A stretch of 64,000 nucleotides of DNA from UMGS1663 sp963621995 (GCA_963621995.1 CAVFFZ010000005.1:1-64000); one strand, 5' to 3'. Counted from the first letter of the stretch, positions 34,142-43,330 are shown. Made by a program: numbers and translations. Notes: generated from the sequence alone by a model not told the origin.

Positions 34142-35635
34142 TTAAAATTTTAAATCAGACTTAACAAGACCTTTAAATAAGGCAACAATTATAAAATAAA
34201 AAACAACAAATAATAGAATTTGTGTAATTAATTCAAAAATAGAATTGCAGTAAAAATTTCTAACAATAAGATTTAATAAAATAGTAGCCAATCCGGGTTT
34301 AAAAATCCAATTAACAAAATCAATTTTAACTTTAGTTTCTTTTATTAGTAATCCTAAACTAACAAGACCATTTAAAATTTCACTTACAAATAAAACGACA
34401 ATATATCCTTTAATTCCTTGTATAGGAAGTAAAAAATAAATTAAAGTAACACTAGTTAATAAATCTAAAATATTAATTCCCATAACAGAAACTTGTTTAT
34501 CAAGTCCCTTTAAAATTCCATCAACAATATTATCCACATACATAAGAACAATTAAAGGAGATAAAACTTTTATAAAAACACAGGCACTTTCCTCGTTATA
34601 AATATAGAAAGAAAGTTCATCTGAAAAGCACCAAAAAATTCCCATAATTAGAAAAGAAAAAATAAAGCAAAATTTTAAAATTTTACAAATAGCAAAATTA
34701 ATTTTTTCATAATTCCTTTTAGCATTTAAATAAGAAAATTCAGGTATAAGAAGCATACTAAAAGAAGAAATAAAAGTGCAAGGAAACATTATAAGAGGCA
34801 TAGCCATACCGTTTACAATGCCGTATTTAGACAATGCATTTTCACAAGAAAGCCCAGATTTCTCTAAGCGGGTAGGTATTAAAATTTGTTTTAAAGTAGA
34901 AAGTCCAGATCTAATGTATGAAGTAAAAGCAATAGGAAGAGTTATCTTTAAAATCTGCTTAGTAAATGAATTGTTTTTTAATGGTATAGAAGTATTATTT
35001 CTAAAATCTTTTTTATAAAAAATAAAAAGAGCAAAGAAAGATAATACCTCTGAAATACAACTACCTAAAACAAGGCAAACACATGCTGTTTCAATAGTAG
35101 AAACTGTGAAAATATTCATAAAAAATATAATTAAACCAATCTTTAGAACTTGTTCAAAAACTTGGCAAAAAGCAGTTTTTTTAACATTACGAATAGCAGA
35201 AAAATAGCCGTTAATGCTAGAGCTCATAGCCAAAAAAGGAAGACTTATTCCCATAATTTGAAGGCAAATTGAACTAACTTTTCCATGTAACCAATAATTA
35301 GAAATTAAAGGGGCAAGGAAAAATAAAAGTAAAAAAGAAGAAAAGCCAGTAATAAAGCTATATATTACACATTTTTTAACAGCATTTTTAATATGCTTAT
35401 CATTACCAAAAGCAAGCTGTTCTGAAACAATTCTAGAAGTGGCAAGGTGAATACCAGAACTTGCAAAAGTAACAAAAAGCATATAAACAGACATAATTAA
35501 AGAATAGACACCAACTGCACTACTTCCTATTTTGTTAGAAATATATATACCAAAAAACATACCAATACTTCTTAAAACTAAAGAAGTAATAGTAAGTAAA
35601 ATACCATTAAATAAAAATAATTTAACTTTTCTCAA
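34142..35635 (-). CDS. SpoVB/MurJ-like polysaccharide flippase
   Basis: A 497-residue integral membrane protein with about 13-14 hydrophobic segments and the MOP-superfamily start LLTITSLVLRSIGMFFGIYI, then SGIHLATSRIVSEQLA and INGYFSAIRNVKKTAFCQVFEQVLKIG, typical of the stage V sporulation protein B group. These proteins flip lipid-linked wall or spore-cortex precursors across the membrane. First gene of the minus-strand trio ahead of the phosphoesterase and the UDP-sugar enzyme, separated by 126 bp. Whether it serves the spore cortex or vegetative wall is not shown. Confidence 0.85.
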   Translation of the reverse strand: MRKVKLFLFNGILLTITSLVLRSIGMFFGIYISNKIGSSAVGVYSLIMSVYMLFVTFASSGIHLATSRIVSEQLAFGNDKHIKNAVKKCVIYSFITGFSSFLLLFFLAPLISNYWLHGKVSSICLQIMGISLPFLAMSSSINGYFSAIRNVKKTAFCQVFEQVLKIGLIIFFMNIFTVSTIETACVCLVLGSCISEVLSFFALFIFYKKDFRNNTSIPLKNNSFTKQILKITLPIAFTSYIRSGLSTLKQILIPTRLEKSGLSCENALSKYGIVNGMAMPLIMFPCTFISSFSMLLIPEFSYLNAKRNYEKINFAICKILKFCFIFSFLIMGIFWCFSDELSFYIYNEESACVFIKVLSPLIVLMYVDNIVDGILKGLDKQVSVMGINILDLLTSVTLIYFLLPIQGIKGYIVVLFVSEILNGLVSLGLLIKETKVKIDFVNWIFKPGLATILLNLIVRNFYCNSIFELITQILLFVVFYFIIVALFKGLVKSDLKF

Positions 35636-35836
35636 AAAATCACCTAACTAATTTTATGAACCAAAAATAAAAAAATGACGCATCTTTTAACTCTGTTACA
35701 AATCAAATATTTGTAGAATTAAACAATATAGCAAATTCAAATCTAATTTATGTTAGAAGTACAATTAGAATATAGTAAGCACCAAACGACATATAACGAC
35801 ATAAAATATAATATATAACATGAAAGTAGGTGCAAT

Positions 35837-36580
35837 ATGAAAGAAGTATTAAAAGTTAAAAATATATCAAAGATATATCAAGCAGAAAATGGTGAAGTTG
35901 AAGCGGTAAGAGATGTTAGTTTTAGTGTGGAAGAAGGCGAATTTGTTAGCTTAATTGGACCAAGTGGATGTGGTAAGTCTACTGTGCTTTCTATTATTGC
36001 AGGTCTAGAGGAAAAGACTTCCGGAAATATTGAAATAGACGGGCAGATAGGCTATATGCTTCAAAAAGATAGTTTGCTTGAATGGCTTACAATTTATAAA
36101 AATGTGTTATTTGGATTAGAAATTAAAAATATAAAAACCACAGAGAATGTAAAATATGTGGAAAACTTACTTAAGAAATATAATCTATATGAATTTAAAG
36201 ATAAATATCCAAATCAATTATCTGGAGGAATGAGGCAAAGAACAGCTTTAATTAGAACTTTAGCAATAAAACCAAAAATATTACTATTAGACGAAGCATT
36301 TTCAGCACTTGATTATCAAACAAGAATAATGGTTACCAAAGATATTTATGATATTTTGAAAAACGAGCATATTACGGCACTAATTGTAACACATGATATT
36401 TCAGAAGCAATAAGTATGTCAGACAGAGTAATTGTATTATCTAATAGACCTGCTGTTGTTAAAGAAATTCATACAATAGACTTTGAAATGGAAGATAGAA
36501 CACCATTAAATTGTAGAGAAAGTCCAAAGTTTAGTAAATACTTTGATACTATATGGAAAGGACTGAATGTACATGAATAA
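35837..36580 (+). CDS. ABC transporter ATP-binding protein (nitrate/sulfonate/thiamine-precursor type)
   Basis: A 247-residue ATPase with all motifs: Walker A GPSGCGKST (about 43-51), Q-loop GYMLQKDSLLEWLT, signature QLSGGMRQR, Walker B ILLLDEAFSAL and switch VTHD. The Q-loop wording and length are those of the SsuB/TauB/ThiZ group. It energises uptake with the permease that overlaps its end and the binding protein at 37561. The permease is frameshifted, so the set may be non-functional. No TPP or other riboswitch fold is seen upstream. Confidence 0.9.
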   Translation: MKEVLKVKNISKIYQAENGEVEAVRDVSFSVEEGEFVSLIGPSGCGKSTVLSIIAGLEEKTSGNIEIDGQIGYMLQKDSLLEWLTIYKNVLFGLEIKNIKTTENVKYVENLLKKYNLYEFKDKYPNQLSGGMRQRTALIRTLAIKPKILLLDEAFSALDYQTRIMVTKDIYDILKNEHITALIVTHDISEAISMSDRVIVLSNRPAVVKEIHTIDFEMEDRTPLNCRESPKFSKYFDTIWKGLNVHE

Positions 36581-37374
36581 AGAAAAAACAATGTCAAATG
36601 ACAGAAGAAAATACTTAAAAAGAAACAAAACAGAAAAAATTGTTATAAAAATAGTTCAATTTAGCATAGTTATTGGATTAATAGTATTATGGGAAGTTTT
36701 AGCAAATAAAGGAATTATAGATAGTTTTATTATGAGTCAACCTAGTAGAATACTAAAAACTTTTTTAAATCTATCACAAAATAATTTGCTAGAACATTTA
36801 AAAGTAACTTGTTTAGAAACATTAATAGGCTTCTTACTAGGAACATTTTTAGGAGCAATTATAGCAATACTTTTATGGTGGTCTAAATTTTTATCTAAAG
36901 TTTCAGAACCATTTTTAGTAGTATTAAACAGTTTGCCAAAAGTAGCTCTTCGGACCAGTAATTATTATATGGGTAGGAGCTGGAATGCCAGCAATAATTG
37001 TAATGGCACTTGCAATATCTTTAATAGTAACAATTTTAGAAATATTAAATGGCTTTTTGAATACAGACAAAGAATTAATAAAAATGGCTCAAACATTTCA
37101 TGCCAACAAATTTCAAATACTAATAAGAATAATAATACCCGCAAATAAACACACATTTTTTAACTCATTAAAGGTAAATATAGGATTATCTTTAGTAGGT
37201 GTAATAACAGGAGAATTTTTAGTATCAAAAGCAGGACTTGGATATTTAATAGTATATGGAGGGCAAGTATTCCAATTAGACTTAGTAATGACAAGTGTTA
37301 TAATACTTGCAGTTGTGGCATATTTAATGTATCAAGCAGTAGTAATTCTTGAAAAAATATTTGTAAAAAGATAA
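36567..37374 (+). pseudogene. ABC transporter permease (SsuC/TauC/ThiX type), single-base frameshift
   Basis: Two frames together make one permease of about 268 residues. The first (36567-37148) gives five to six membrane segments up to VLNSLPKVAL, the EAA-loop region. The second (from about 36952 on) continues GPVIIIWVGAGMPAIIV and ends IFVKR at 37374. Removing one C at 36951 (CTTCGGACC to CTTGGACCA) joins them without any other change. The break falls inside the loop that contacts the ATPase, so the truncated product should be inactive. A sequencing error is possible. ATG 36567 or 36573 may be the start; both overlap the ATPase gene. Confidence 0.85.
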
Positions 37375-37382
37375 AATCACAA

Positions 37383-37461
37383 AGGACAATTGGGGACGGG
37401 TCACTTTTGTCCTTTACATAATTTTGACTAAGGACAAAAGTGACCCGTCCCCAATTGTCCT
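37383..37461. repeat. REPIN-like inverted repeat with perfect 32-bp arms
   Basis: Arms 37383-37414 and 37430-37461 are exact reverse complements with a 15-base loop. The arm contains TTGGGGACGGGTCACTTTTG. GGGGACGG-type palindromes scattered in Firmicutes genomes are moved by REP-associated tyrosine transposases; none is encoded here. It is far richer in G+C than its surroundings and lies between the permease and binding-protein genes of one operon. Confidence 0.85.
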
Positions 37462-37560
37462 GAATAGAGTTATTAAAATAAAAATAGGAACAACTGGGCA
37501 AGCAAATGAATAAAATATAACATAATGTTTTTACATTCAAAATAAATAGAAAGGGGAATA

Positions 37561-38574
37561 ATGATGAAAAAATATTTTATCATCGCAATTGTAATTATAC
37601 TTGTAGCTGTGGGTCTTATTTGCTATTTTACTACAAGGGATAATTCAAAAGAAGTAGCACTTCAAAAAGTAAGAGTAAATGAAGTAACAAGATCTGTTTT
37701 TTATGCACCTCAATATGTAGCAATAGCTAAAGGATTTATGAAAGAAGAAGGCTTAGAGGTAGAGTTAACAACAGGGCAAGGAGCAGACAAAGTTATGACT
37801 GCAGTCTTAGCAAATCAAAGTGACATAGGTTTTGCAGGGCCAGAAGCAAGTATATACGTATATAACGAAGGAAAAGAAGATTATTGTGAAGTATTTGCAC
37901 AATTAACACAAAAAGATGGCTCTTTTTTAGTTTCAAGAGAAAAAACAGAAAATTTTAGTTGGCAAGATTTAAAAGGAAAAACAATTATACCAGGAAGAAA
38001 AGGTGGAGTTCCATACATGACATTTGAGTATGTATTAAAGAAAAATGGAATAAACCCTGAAACAGATTTAGTATTAGATGATAGCATTAAATTTGATTTA
38101 ATGGCAGGAGCATTTTCAGGAGGCACAGCAGACTATGTAACATTATTTGAACCTACAGCAACAATGACTGAAAATGCTGGAAAGGGTTATGTTGTAGCAT
38201 CTGTTGGAGAAGCTTCAGGAGAAATACCATACACAGCATATTTTGCTAAAAAAAGTTATATTGAAAATAATAGTGAAACAATCCAAAAATTTACAAACGC
38301 AATATATAAAGGGCAAAAATGGGTGGAAGAACATAGTATGAAAGAAGTTGCAGAAGCAATAAAAAGTTTCTTCCCAGATACAGATGTAGAGCTATTAGCA
38401 ACTGTATTACAAAGCTATAAAGACATAGATGCTTGGAAAACTACACCAGTAATGAAAGAAGAATCATATAATTTATTACAAACTGTAATGGAAGAAGCAG
38501 GAGAATTAAAACAAAAAGCACCATTTAATAAAGTAATAAACAATTCATATGCTAAAAAAGCAATAAAAAAATAA
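37561..38574 (+). CDS. ABC transporter substrate-binding protein (SsuA/NMT1-like)
   Basis: A 337-residue exported protein. One N-terminal helix (FIIAIVIILVAVGLICYF) acts as signal or anchor; a Cys sits at its end but GLIC is not a standard lipobox. The mature part has the NMT1/THI5-like pattern: VFYAPQYVAIAKGFMKEEGL, DIGFAGPEASI, LKGKTIIPGRKGGVPYMTFEYVL, and YVTLFEPTATM. Such proteins bind nitrate, alkylsulfonates, or thiamine pyrimidine and deliver them to the permease. The cargo is not decidable here. It is cut off from the permease gene by the G/C-rich REPIN-like palindrome. Confidence 0.85.
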   Translation: MMKKYFIIAIVIILVAVGLICYFTTRDNSKEVALQKVRVNEVTRSVFYAPQYVAIAKGFMKEEGLEVELTTGQGADKVMTAVLANQSDIGFAGPEASIYVYNEGKEDYCEVFAQLTQKDGSFLVSREKTENFSWQDLKGKTIIPGRKGGVPYMTFEYVLKKNGINPETDLVLDDSIKFDLMAGAFSGGTADYVTLFEPTATMTENAGKGYVVASVGEASGEIPYTAYFAKKSYIENNSETIQKFTNAIYKGQKWVEEHSMKEVAEAIKSFFPDTDVELLATVLQSYKDIDAWKTTPVMKEESYNLLQTVMEEAGELKQKAPFNKVINNSYAKKAIKK

Positions 38575-38594
38575 CTTCTTTGGGGATAAAGAAA

Positions 38595-38625
38595 AAAACA
38601 GCTAAAAAAAATTGGCTGTTTTTTT
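38595..38625 (+). terminator. Terminator of the ABC transporter operon
   Basis: Stem AAACAGC with GCTGTTT, A-rich loop, then a run of T; also faces the convergent Crp/Fnr gene. Confidence 0.8.
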
Positions 38626-38644
38626 GCCCCGCCCCCAAAAACAG

Positions 38645-39268
38645 TTATTTATATAACAACTTAATTTTATTTCCATTTTTGGCTATAAAGCCTTCATCAA
38701 TTAGATTTTTAAGTTCCCTCATCATAGCACTTCTATCTACACTTAAATAATCTGCTAAATTTGTAAAAGAAAAAGGAATAGTAACAGATTTACTAAAGTC
38801 CTTGCTGGAGAGAATTGAAAGATATGTTAAAATTTTTTCTCTGATAGTTCGTTTAGATAAAACTTCAATTCTTGTATTTTGATGTACGGCATTTCTTAAA
38901 GTTAATTCTAATATAATAGAAGATAAAGTAGAATGAAATTTACAATTTTCTTTGCAATTATATGCAATGTCATCATGTAATAAAAATAAAACATCACAAG
39001 GAGAAATAGCTGTAACCGTAAGTTCATTATTGGTATGGACAGGATAAAATGCTTCACCAAAAATGTCTGAGGTATTAAATTTATCTACAATATCTTGATT
39101 GCCATTTAAAGCAAATCTAATTAAGTCAGCCCTTCCATCAAGCATAATACAAATTTGATTTCTTTTTTGAATATATGTAGTTATAGTTTCATTTTTATTA
39201 AAATGCTTTTTTTGAACTTTGGAACAGCCGTGTTCTAAAGTATTTATTAAATCAAAAATTTCAGACAT
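38645..39268 (-). CDS. Crp/Fnr-family transcription regulator
   Basis: A 207-residue regulator: an N-terminal cyclic-nucleotide-binding-like barrel (ICIMLDGRADLIRF, DIFGEAFYP, TVTAISPCDVLFL), a dimer helix, and a C-terminal HTH_Crp (FTNLADYLSVDRSAMMRELKNL). No Fnr-type iron-sulfur cysteine cluster is present at the N-terminus, so the effector is unclear; Cys pairs around CDV and NCKENC could respond to redox. It is divergent from nrdD, and the 287-bp space between them holds a strong TGTTGCA/TGCAACA dyad at the proper distance from the nrdD -10, which suggests that it controls that promoter. Confidence 0.88.
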   Translation of the reverse strand: MSEIFDLINTLEHGCSKVQKKHFNKNETITTYIQKRNQICIMLDGRADLIRFALNGNQDIVDKFNTSDIFGEAFYPVHTNNELTVTAISPCDVLFLLHDDIAYNCKENCKFHSTLSSIILELTLRNAVHQNTRIEVLSKRTIREKILTYLSILSSKDFSKSVTIPFSFTNLADYLSVDRSAMMRELKNLIDEGFIAKNGNKIKLLYK

Positions 39269-39477
39269 AGTATATAATCACATCACTTTCAAAAACTATA
39301 TATTATATGAAAAAAGTTTGTCTCGAAATAACGGTTTTATTTATGTTAAGATTATACCCTAAAATCCGCAGTATTGCAACAAAATTTGACAAAAAATATT
39401 TGTAATCTAAATGTAATAAAAGAAATCAATTTAGAACGCCAAGAGATACAAATTATTTAAAAAATAAATTTTATTAT

Positions 39478-39519
39478 TGTTGCATTTGCAACAGAAAAAT
39501 AAAAAACTTAATATATAAT
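39478..39519 (+). promoter_or_regulatory. Crp/Fnr-like operator and -10 of nrdD
   Basis: TGTTGCATTTGCAACA (39478-39493) is a perfect 7-bp dyad around TT. A TATAAT follows at 39514-39519. With a start point about seven bases after the -10, the dyad centre lies near -40, the class II activator position for Crp/Fnr proteins. A further half-site, TTGCAACA, lies at about 39374. No -35 consensus is seen, which fits an activated promoter. Confidence 0.6.
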
Positions 39520-39555
39520 AAGTTCATAAACAAAAACGGAAGGGGAAACGAAACA

Positions 39556-41682
39556 ATGAAGGTAATAAAAAGAGATGGCAGAGCAGTAGATTATAATAGA
39601 GAAAAAATCCTCACTGCAATTGAAAAAGCAAACAAAGAAGTAAAACCAAAAGAAAGAGTAACAAAAGAAGAAATTAAAGAAATAACAAAATATATAGAGG
39701 AACTAGATAAAAAAAGAATATTAGTAGAAGATATTCAAGACATTATAGAAGAACAATTAATGGACTTAAAAAAATTTGAACTTGCTAAAAAATATATGAT
39801 TTATCGTTATACAAGAGCATTAGTAAGAAAAGCAAACACAACAGATGAATCAATATTAGGATTAATTAAAAATCAAAACAAAGAACTATTAGAAGAAAAT
39901 TCAAACAAAAATGCAGTTTTAGCTTCAACACAAAGAGATTACATAGCAGGAGAAGTTTCTAAAGATTTAACTAAAAGAATTTTATTGCCTGAAAAAATAA
40001 CAAAAGCACACGAAGATGGAATTCTACATTTTCATGATATGGACTACTTCTTACAACCAATATTCAACTGTTGTTTAATAAACATAGGAGACATGTTGGA
40101 TAACGGTACAGTAATGAATGGTAAATTAATAGAATCACCAAAAAGTTTCCAAGTAGCTTGTACAGTAATGACACAAATAATTGCTGCAGTAGCATCTAAC
40201 CAATATGGTGGACAATCTGTAGATATTAGCCATTTAGGAAAGTATGTAAGAAAAAGTTATGAAAAATTTAGAAAAACTTTTGAAAAAGAATTTGGAAATG
40301 AATTGTCAGAAGATATAATAGAAAGATTAACACAGCAAAGACTTAAAAAAGAAATAGCAGCAGGAGTACAAACAATTCAATATCAAATAAATACATTAAT
40401 GACAACAAATGGACAATCTCCATTTGTAACAATATTCTTAAACTTAAAGAAAGATGATCCATACATTAAAGAAAATGCAATGGTAATTGAAGAAGTTATC
40501 AGACAAAGATATGAAGGAATTAAAAATGAAAAAGGTGTATATGTTACACCAGCTTTCCCTAAATTAATATATGTACTAGACGAACACAACTGCTTAAAAG
40601 GTGGAGAATATGACTATTTAACAAAACTTGCAGTAAAATGTTCAGCAAAAAGATTATACCCAGATTATATTTCAGCTAAAAAAATGCGTGAAAACTATGA
40701 AGGAAATGTATTTAGCCCAATGGGATGCAGAAGTTTCTTATCTCCATGGAAAGATGAAAATGGAAACTACAAATTTGAAGGAAGATTTAACCAAGGTGTT
40801 GTTAGTATTAACTTACCTCAAATTGGTATTATTGCAGATGGCAACGAAGAAAAATTCTGGAAACTATTAGATGAAAGATTAGATATATGTAAAGAAGCAT
40901 TAATGTGCAGACACTATGCTTTACTTGGAACACTTTCTAACACAAGTCCAATACACTGGAGATATGGAGCAATAGCTCGTATGGAACCAGGAGAAAAAAT
41001 AGATGAATTATTAAAAGGTGGATATTCAACACTTTCATTAGGATATATAGGTATTTATGAAACTACAAAATTAATAAAAGGTGTATCACACACTACTCCA
41101 GAAGGACATGATTTTGCAATTAAAGTAATGAAACGTTTAAGAGATGCAACAGCAGAATGGAAAAAAGAAACAGGACTTGGATTTGCATTATATGGAACAC
41201 CAGCAGAAAGTCTATGTTATAGATTTGCAAGAATAGATAAAGAAAAATTTGGAGAAATAAAAGACATAACAGACAAAGGATATTATACAAATTCTTATCA
41301 TGTAGACGTTAGAGAAAAAATTGACGCATTTTCAAAACTAAAATTTGAAAGTGAATTCCAAGAATTATCACTTGGAGGAGCAATTTCTTATGTTGAAATA
41401 CCAAATATGAGAAATAACTTAAAAGCTCTAGAAGATTTAGTAAAATTCATTTACGATAATATTCAATATGCAGAATTTAATACAAAATCAGATTACTGCC
41501 ATGTTTGTGGATTTGACGGAGAAATAATAATAAATGATAACCTAGAATGGGAATGCCCAAATTGCGGAAATAAAGATAAAAACAAAATGAACGTAACAAG
41601 AAGAACATGTGGCTACTTAGGAGAAAACTTCTGGAATGAAGGAAAAACAAAAGAAATTAAATCAAGAGTATTACATTTATAA
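39556..41682 (+). CDS. nrdD: Anaerobic ribonucleoside-triphosphate reductase (class III)
   Basis: A 708-residue glycyl-radical enzyme that makes deoxynucleotides without oxygen. An ATP-cone domain (KVIKRDGRAVDYNREKILTA) starts the protein. The reductase barrel follows with FHDMDYFLQPIFNCCL and FSPMGCRSFLSPW. The C-terminal zinc site is CHVCG ... CPNCG (about 645-670) and the radical loop is RRTCGYLGENFW with its Gly at about 685. All key residues are present. It pairs with the nrdG activase 81 bp on, after a long hairpin. Upstream lies a Crp/Fnr-like operator at an activator position, so expression probably follows redox or growth signals. Confidence 0.96.
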   Translation: MKVIKRDGRAVDYNREKILTAIEKANKEVKPKERVTKEEIKEITKYIEELDKKRILVEDIQDIIEEQLMDLKKFELAKKYMIYRYTRALVRKANTTDESILGLIKNQNKELLEENSNKNAVLASTQRDYIAGEVSKDLTKRILLPEKITKAHEDGILHFHDMDYFLQPIFNCCLINIGDMLDNGTVMNGKLIESPKSFQVACTVMTQIIAAVASNQYGGQSVDISHLGKYVRKSYEKFRKTFEKEFGNELSEDIIERLTQQRLKKEIAAGVQTIQYQINTLMTTNGQSPFVTIFLNLKKDDPYIKENAMVIEEVIRQRYEGIKNEKGVYVTPAFPKLIYVLDEHNCLKGGEYDYLTKLAVKCSAKRLYPDYISAKKMRENYEGNVFSPMGCRSFLSPWKDENGNYKFEGRFNQGVVSINLPQIGIIADGNEEKFWKLLDERLDICKEALMCRHYALLGTLSNTSPIHWRYGAIARMEPGEKIDELLKGGYSTLSLGYIGIYETTKLIKGVSHTTPEGHDFAIKVMKRLRDATAEWKKETGLGFALYGTPAESLCYRFARIDKEKFGEIKDITDKGYYTNSYHVDVREKIDAFSKLKFESEFQELSLGGAISYVEIPNMRNNLKALEDLVKFIYDNIQYAEFNTKSDYCHVCGFDGEIIINDNLEWECPNCGNKDKNKMNVTRRTCGYLGENFWNEGKTKEIKSRVLHL

Positions 41683-41697
41683 TATGAAAGTTGAAAA

Positions 41698-41734
41698 TTA
41701 GAATTTAGACATATATCTAAAGTCTAAATTCTAA
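41698..41734 (+). terminator. Hairpin between nrdD and nrdG
   Basis: Perfect 13-bp stem TTAGAATTTAGAC/GTCTAAATTCTAA (41698-41710 with 41722-41734). No T run follows, so it is more likely an mRNA-processing or partial attenuation hairpin that sets the nrdG level below nrdD. Confidence 0.55.
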
Positions 41735-41763
41735 CCTTCTTCTTTCAATAGAAAGGGTAAAAA

Positions 41764-42309
41764 ATGAAATATGCAAAAATAAAAAATTGTGATGTAGCAA
41801 ATGGACCAGGAGTTAGAGTTTCATTATTTGTAAGCGGATGCAATCACCATTGCAAAAACTGTTTTAATAGAGAAGCATGGGACTTTAACTATGGAAATGA
41901 TTTTACAGAAAAAGAAGAAAAAGAAATAATAGATGATTTAAAACCAGAATATATTACAGGATTAAGTCTTCTAGGTGGGGAACCCTTTGAAAAAACAAAC
42001 CAAGAAGGATTAGTTCCACTAATAAAAAAAGTAAAAGAAACATATCCAAACAAAAAAATTTGGTGTTATACAGGATTTACATTTGATAAACAAATACTAG
42101 GACAAATGATAGGCGAAGAACATAGAAAAATTACAAAAGAAATGTTAGATAACATAGACTATATAGTAGACGGAAGATTTGTAGATGAATTAAGAGATCC
42201 AAAATTGAGATTTAGAGGTTCTTCAAACCAAAGAATTATAGATGTAAAGAAGAGTTTAGCCAAAAATGAAGTAGTAATTTGGGACGGTCTTGATAAAGAC
42301 GTAGGATAA
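41764..42309 (+). CDS. nrdG: Anaerobic ribonucleotide reductase activating protein (radical SAM)
   Basis: A 181-residue radical SAM enzyme that creates the glycyl radical on NrdD. The iron-sulfur motif is CNHHCKNCF (CX3CX2C, about residues 26-33), preceded by NGPGVRVSLFVSGC as usual. LSLLGGEPF is the SAM-binding GGE motif. The length is normal for NrdG. It is the second gene of the nrd unit with AAAGGGT ahead of the start. Confidence 0.96.
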   Translation: MKYAKIKNCDVANGPGVRVSLFVSGCNHHCKNCFNREAWDFNYGNDFTEKEEKEIIDDLKPEYITGLSLLGGEPFEKTNQEGLVPLIKKVKETYPNKKIWCYTGFTFDKQILGQMIGEEHRKITKEMLDNIDYIVDGRFVDELRDPKLRFRGSSNQRIIDVKKSLAKNEVVIWDGLDKDVG

Positions 42310-42324
42310 ATTTCTGTACATGTA

Positions 42325-42354
42325 TTGACAAAAAGCAACTAATTAAGGTATAAT
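42325..42354 (+). promoter_or_regulatory. Promoter and structured leader of rpsU
   Basis: TTGACA (42325-42330), 18 bases, TATAAT (42349-42354). The 80-base leader contains hairpins GGTAGA/TCTACC and CACT/AGTG before the AAGGAGGGG site, which could allow feedback control of S21. Confidence 0.8.
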
Positions 42355-42442
42355 ACAAACTGCGTAGGTAGAAAAAAGTAAAAATCTACCAATTACATCC
42401 CACACTAAGTAAGTGTAGTTACCGGAAGGAGGGGAACACTAA

Positions 42443-42613
42443 ATGTCAGAGATTAAAGTTAATAATGGAAATATAGAAGACGCCTTAAAAAGATTTAAAA
42501 GACAATGCGCAAGAAATGGCGTATTGCAAGAGGTACGTAAAAGAGAACATTATGAAAAACCAAGCGTAAAGAGAAAGAAAAAATCAGAGGCTGCAAGAAA
42601 AAGAAAATTTTAA
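42443..42613 (+). CDS. rpsU: 30S ribosomal protein S21
   Basis: A 56-residue basic protein: MSEIKVNNGNIEDALKRFKR, then CARNGVLQEVRKREHYEKPS and a lysine/arginine-rich tail (VKRKKKSEAARKRKF). This matches S21, which sits near the anti-Shine-Dalgarno on the 30S platform. Length is normal. It starts at ATG 42443 after AAGGAGGGG, has its own TTGACA/TATAAT promoter and is followed by a terminator; yqeY next to it is the usual neighbour in Firmicutes. Confidence 0.95.
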   Translation: MSEIKVNNGNIEDALKRFKRQCARNGVLQEVRKREHYEKPSVKRKKKSEAARKRKF

Positions 42614-42624
42614 TTAGAAATGGG

Positions 42625-42666
42625 GGTTGGAAATTAGGGATTACACTAATAATTTCCAGCCTTTTT
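42625..42666 (+). terminator. Terminator or read-through hairpin between rpsU and yqeY
   Basis: Stem GGTTGGAAATTA/TAATTTCCAGCC with one G-U pair, then CTTTTTG. Confidence 0.75.
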
Positions 42667-42697
42667 GTATGTTAAACATAATTAAGGAGGAATTTAT

Positions 42698-43138
42698 ATG
42701 TTAAAAGAAAAATTATTAGAAGATATGAAAGTATCAATGAGAGACAAAAAAATAATTAGAAAAAATGTTATTCAAATGGTAAGAGCAGCAATATTACAAG
42801 TAGAAAAAGATAAACAAATAGAACTAAATGATGAACAAATTACAGAAATAATAGCAAAAGAATCTAAAAAAAGAAAAGACTCATTAGCAGATTATGAAAA
42901 AAGTGGAAGACAAGACTTAATAGATCAAATAAATGAAGAAATAGAAATACTTTCAGAATATTTACCAAAACCATTAACAACAGAAGAAATAGAAAAAATA
43001 GTAGAAGATGTTATAGCTTCAACAGGAGCAAGCACAATGAAAGATATGGGAATAGTTATGAAAGAAGCAAAAGCCAAAATAGGACCAGCAGCAGATGGAA
43101 AAACAATTAATGAAATAGTAAAACAAAAATTAAATTAA
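42698..43138 (+). CDS. yqeY: GatB/YqeY domain protein
   Basis: A 146-residue protein of the YqeY family, related to the tail domain of the amidotransferase subunit GatB. Typical blocks: LLEDMKVSMRDKKIIRKNVI, KRKDSLADYEKSGRQDL, EIEILSEYLPKPLT and GKTINEIVKQKL at the end. It may bind tRNA; its exact role is not known. It commonly follows rpsU, as here. Strong site AAGGAGG. A perfect palindromic terminator follows. Confidence 0.93.
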   Translation: MLKEKLLEDMKVSMRDKKIIRKNVIQMVRAAILQVEKDKQIELNDEQITEIIAKESKKRKDSLADYEKSGRQDLIDQINEEIEILSEYLPKPLTTEEIEKIVEDVIASTGASTMKDMGIVMKEAKAKIGPAADGKTINEIVKQKLN

Positions 43139-43170
43139 CAACCAAAATGTAAATGTTTTGTCAATAAATG

Positions 43171-43208
43171 TGGAAAAAATATACAAGGTGCCTTGTATAT
43201 TTTTTCCA
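43171..43208. terminator. Terminator after yqeY
   Basis: Nearly loop-free perfect palindrome: TGGAAAAAATATACAAGG (43171-43188) and its complement (43191-43208). Confidence 0.85.
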
Positions 43209-43330
43209 TTTTGTATTATAATATTAAAAAATGATGGATTGAGGACTTTTCATTTAACATTATAAGAATAATGCCAAACGGAACAGATTAACTTTTTGGA
43301 AACGTCCCAAAAGAGTAGTAGGAGGGAAAT

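Noticed and set aside
35640..35836. TPP riboswitch before the ABC operon
   Set aside because: The conserved CUGAGA and ACCUGA blocks are absent; only small A/T palindromes such as CAAATATTTG are seen.
36951..36951. Programmed frameshifting in the permease or the carboxypeptidase
   Set aside because: No slippery heptamer, internal Shine-Dalgarno or pseudoknot is placed correctly; neither family is known to use recoding.
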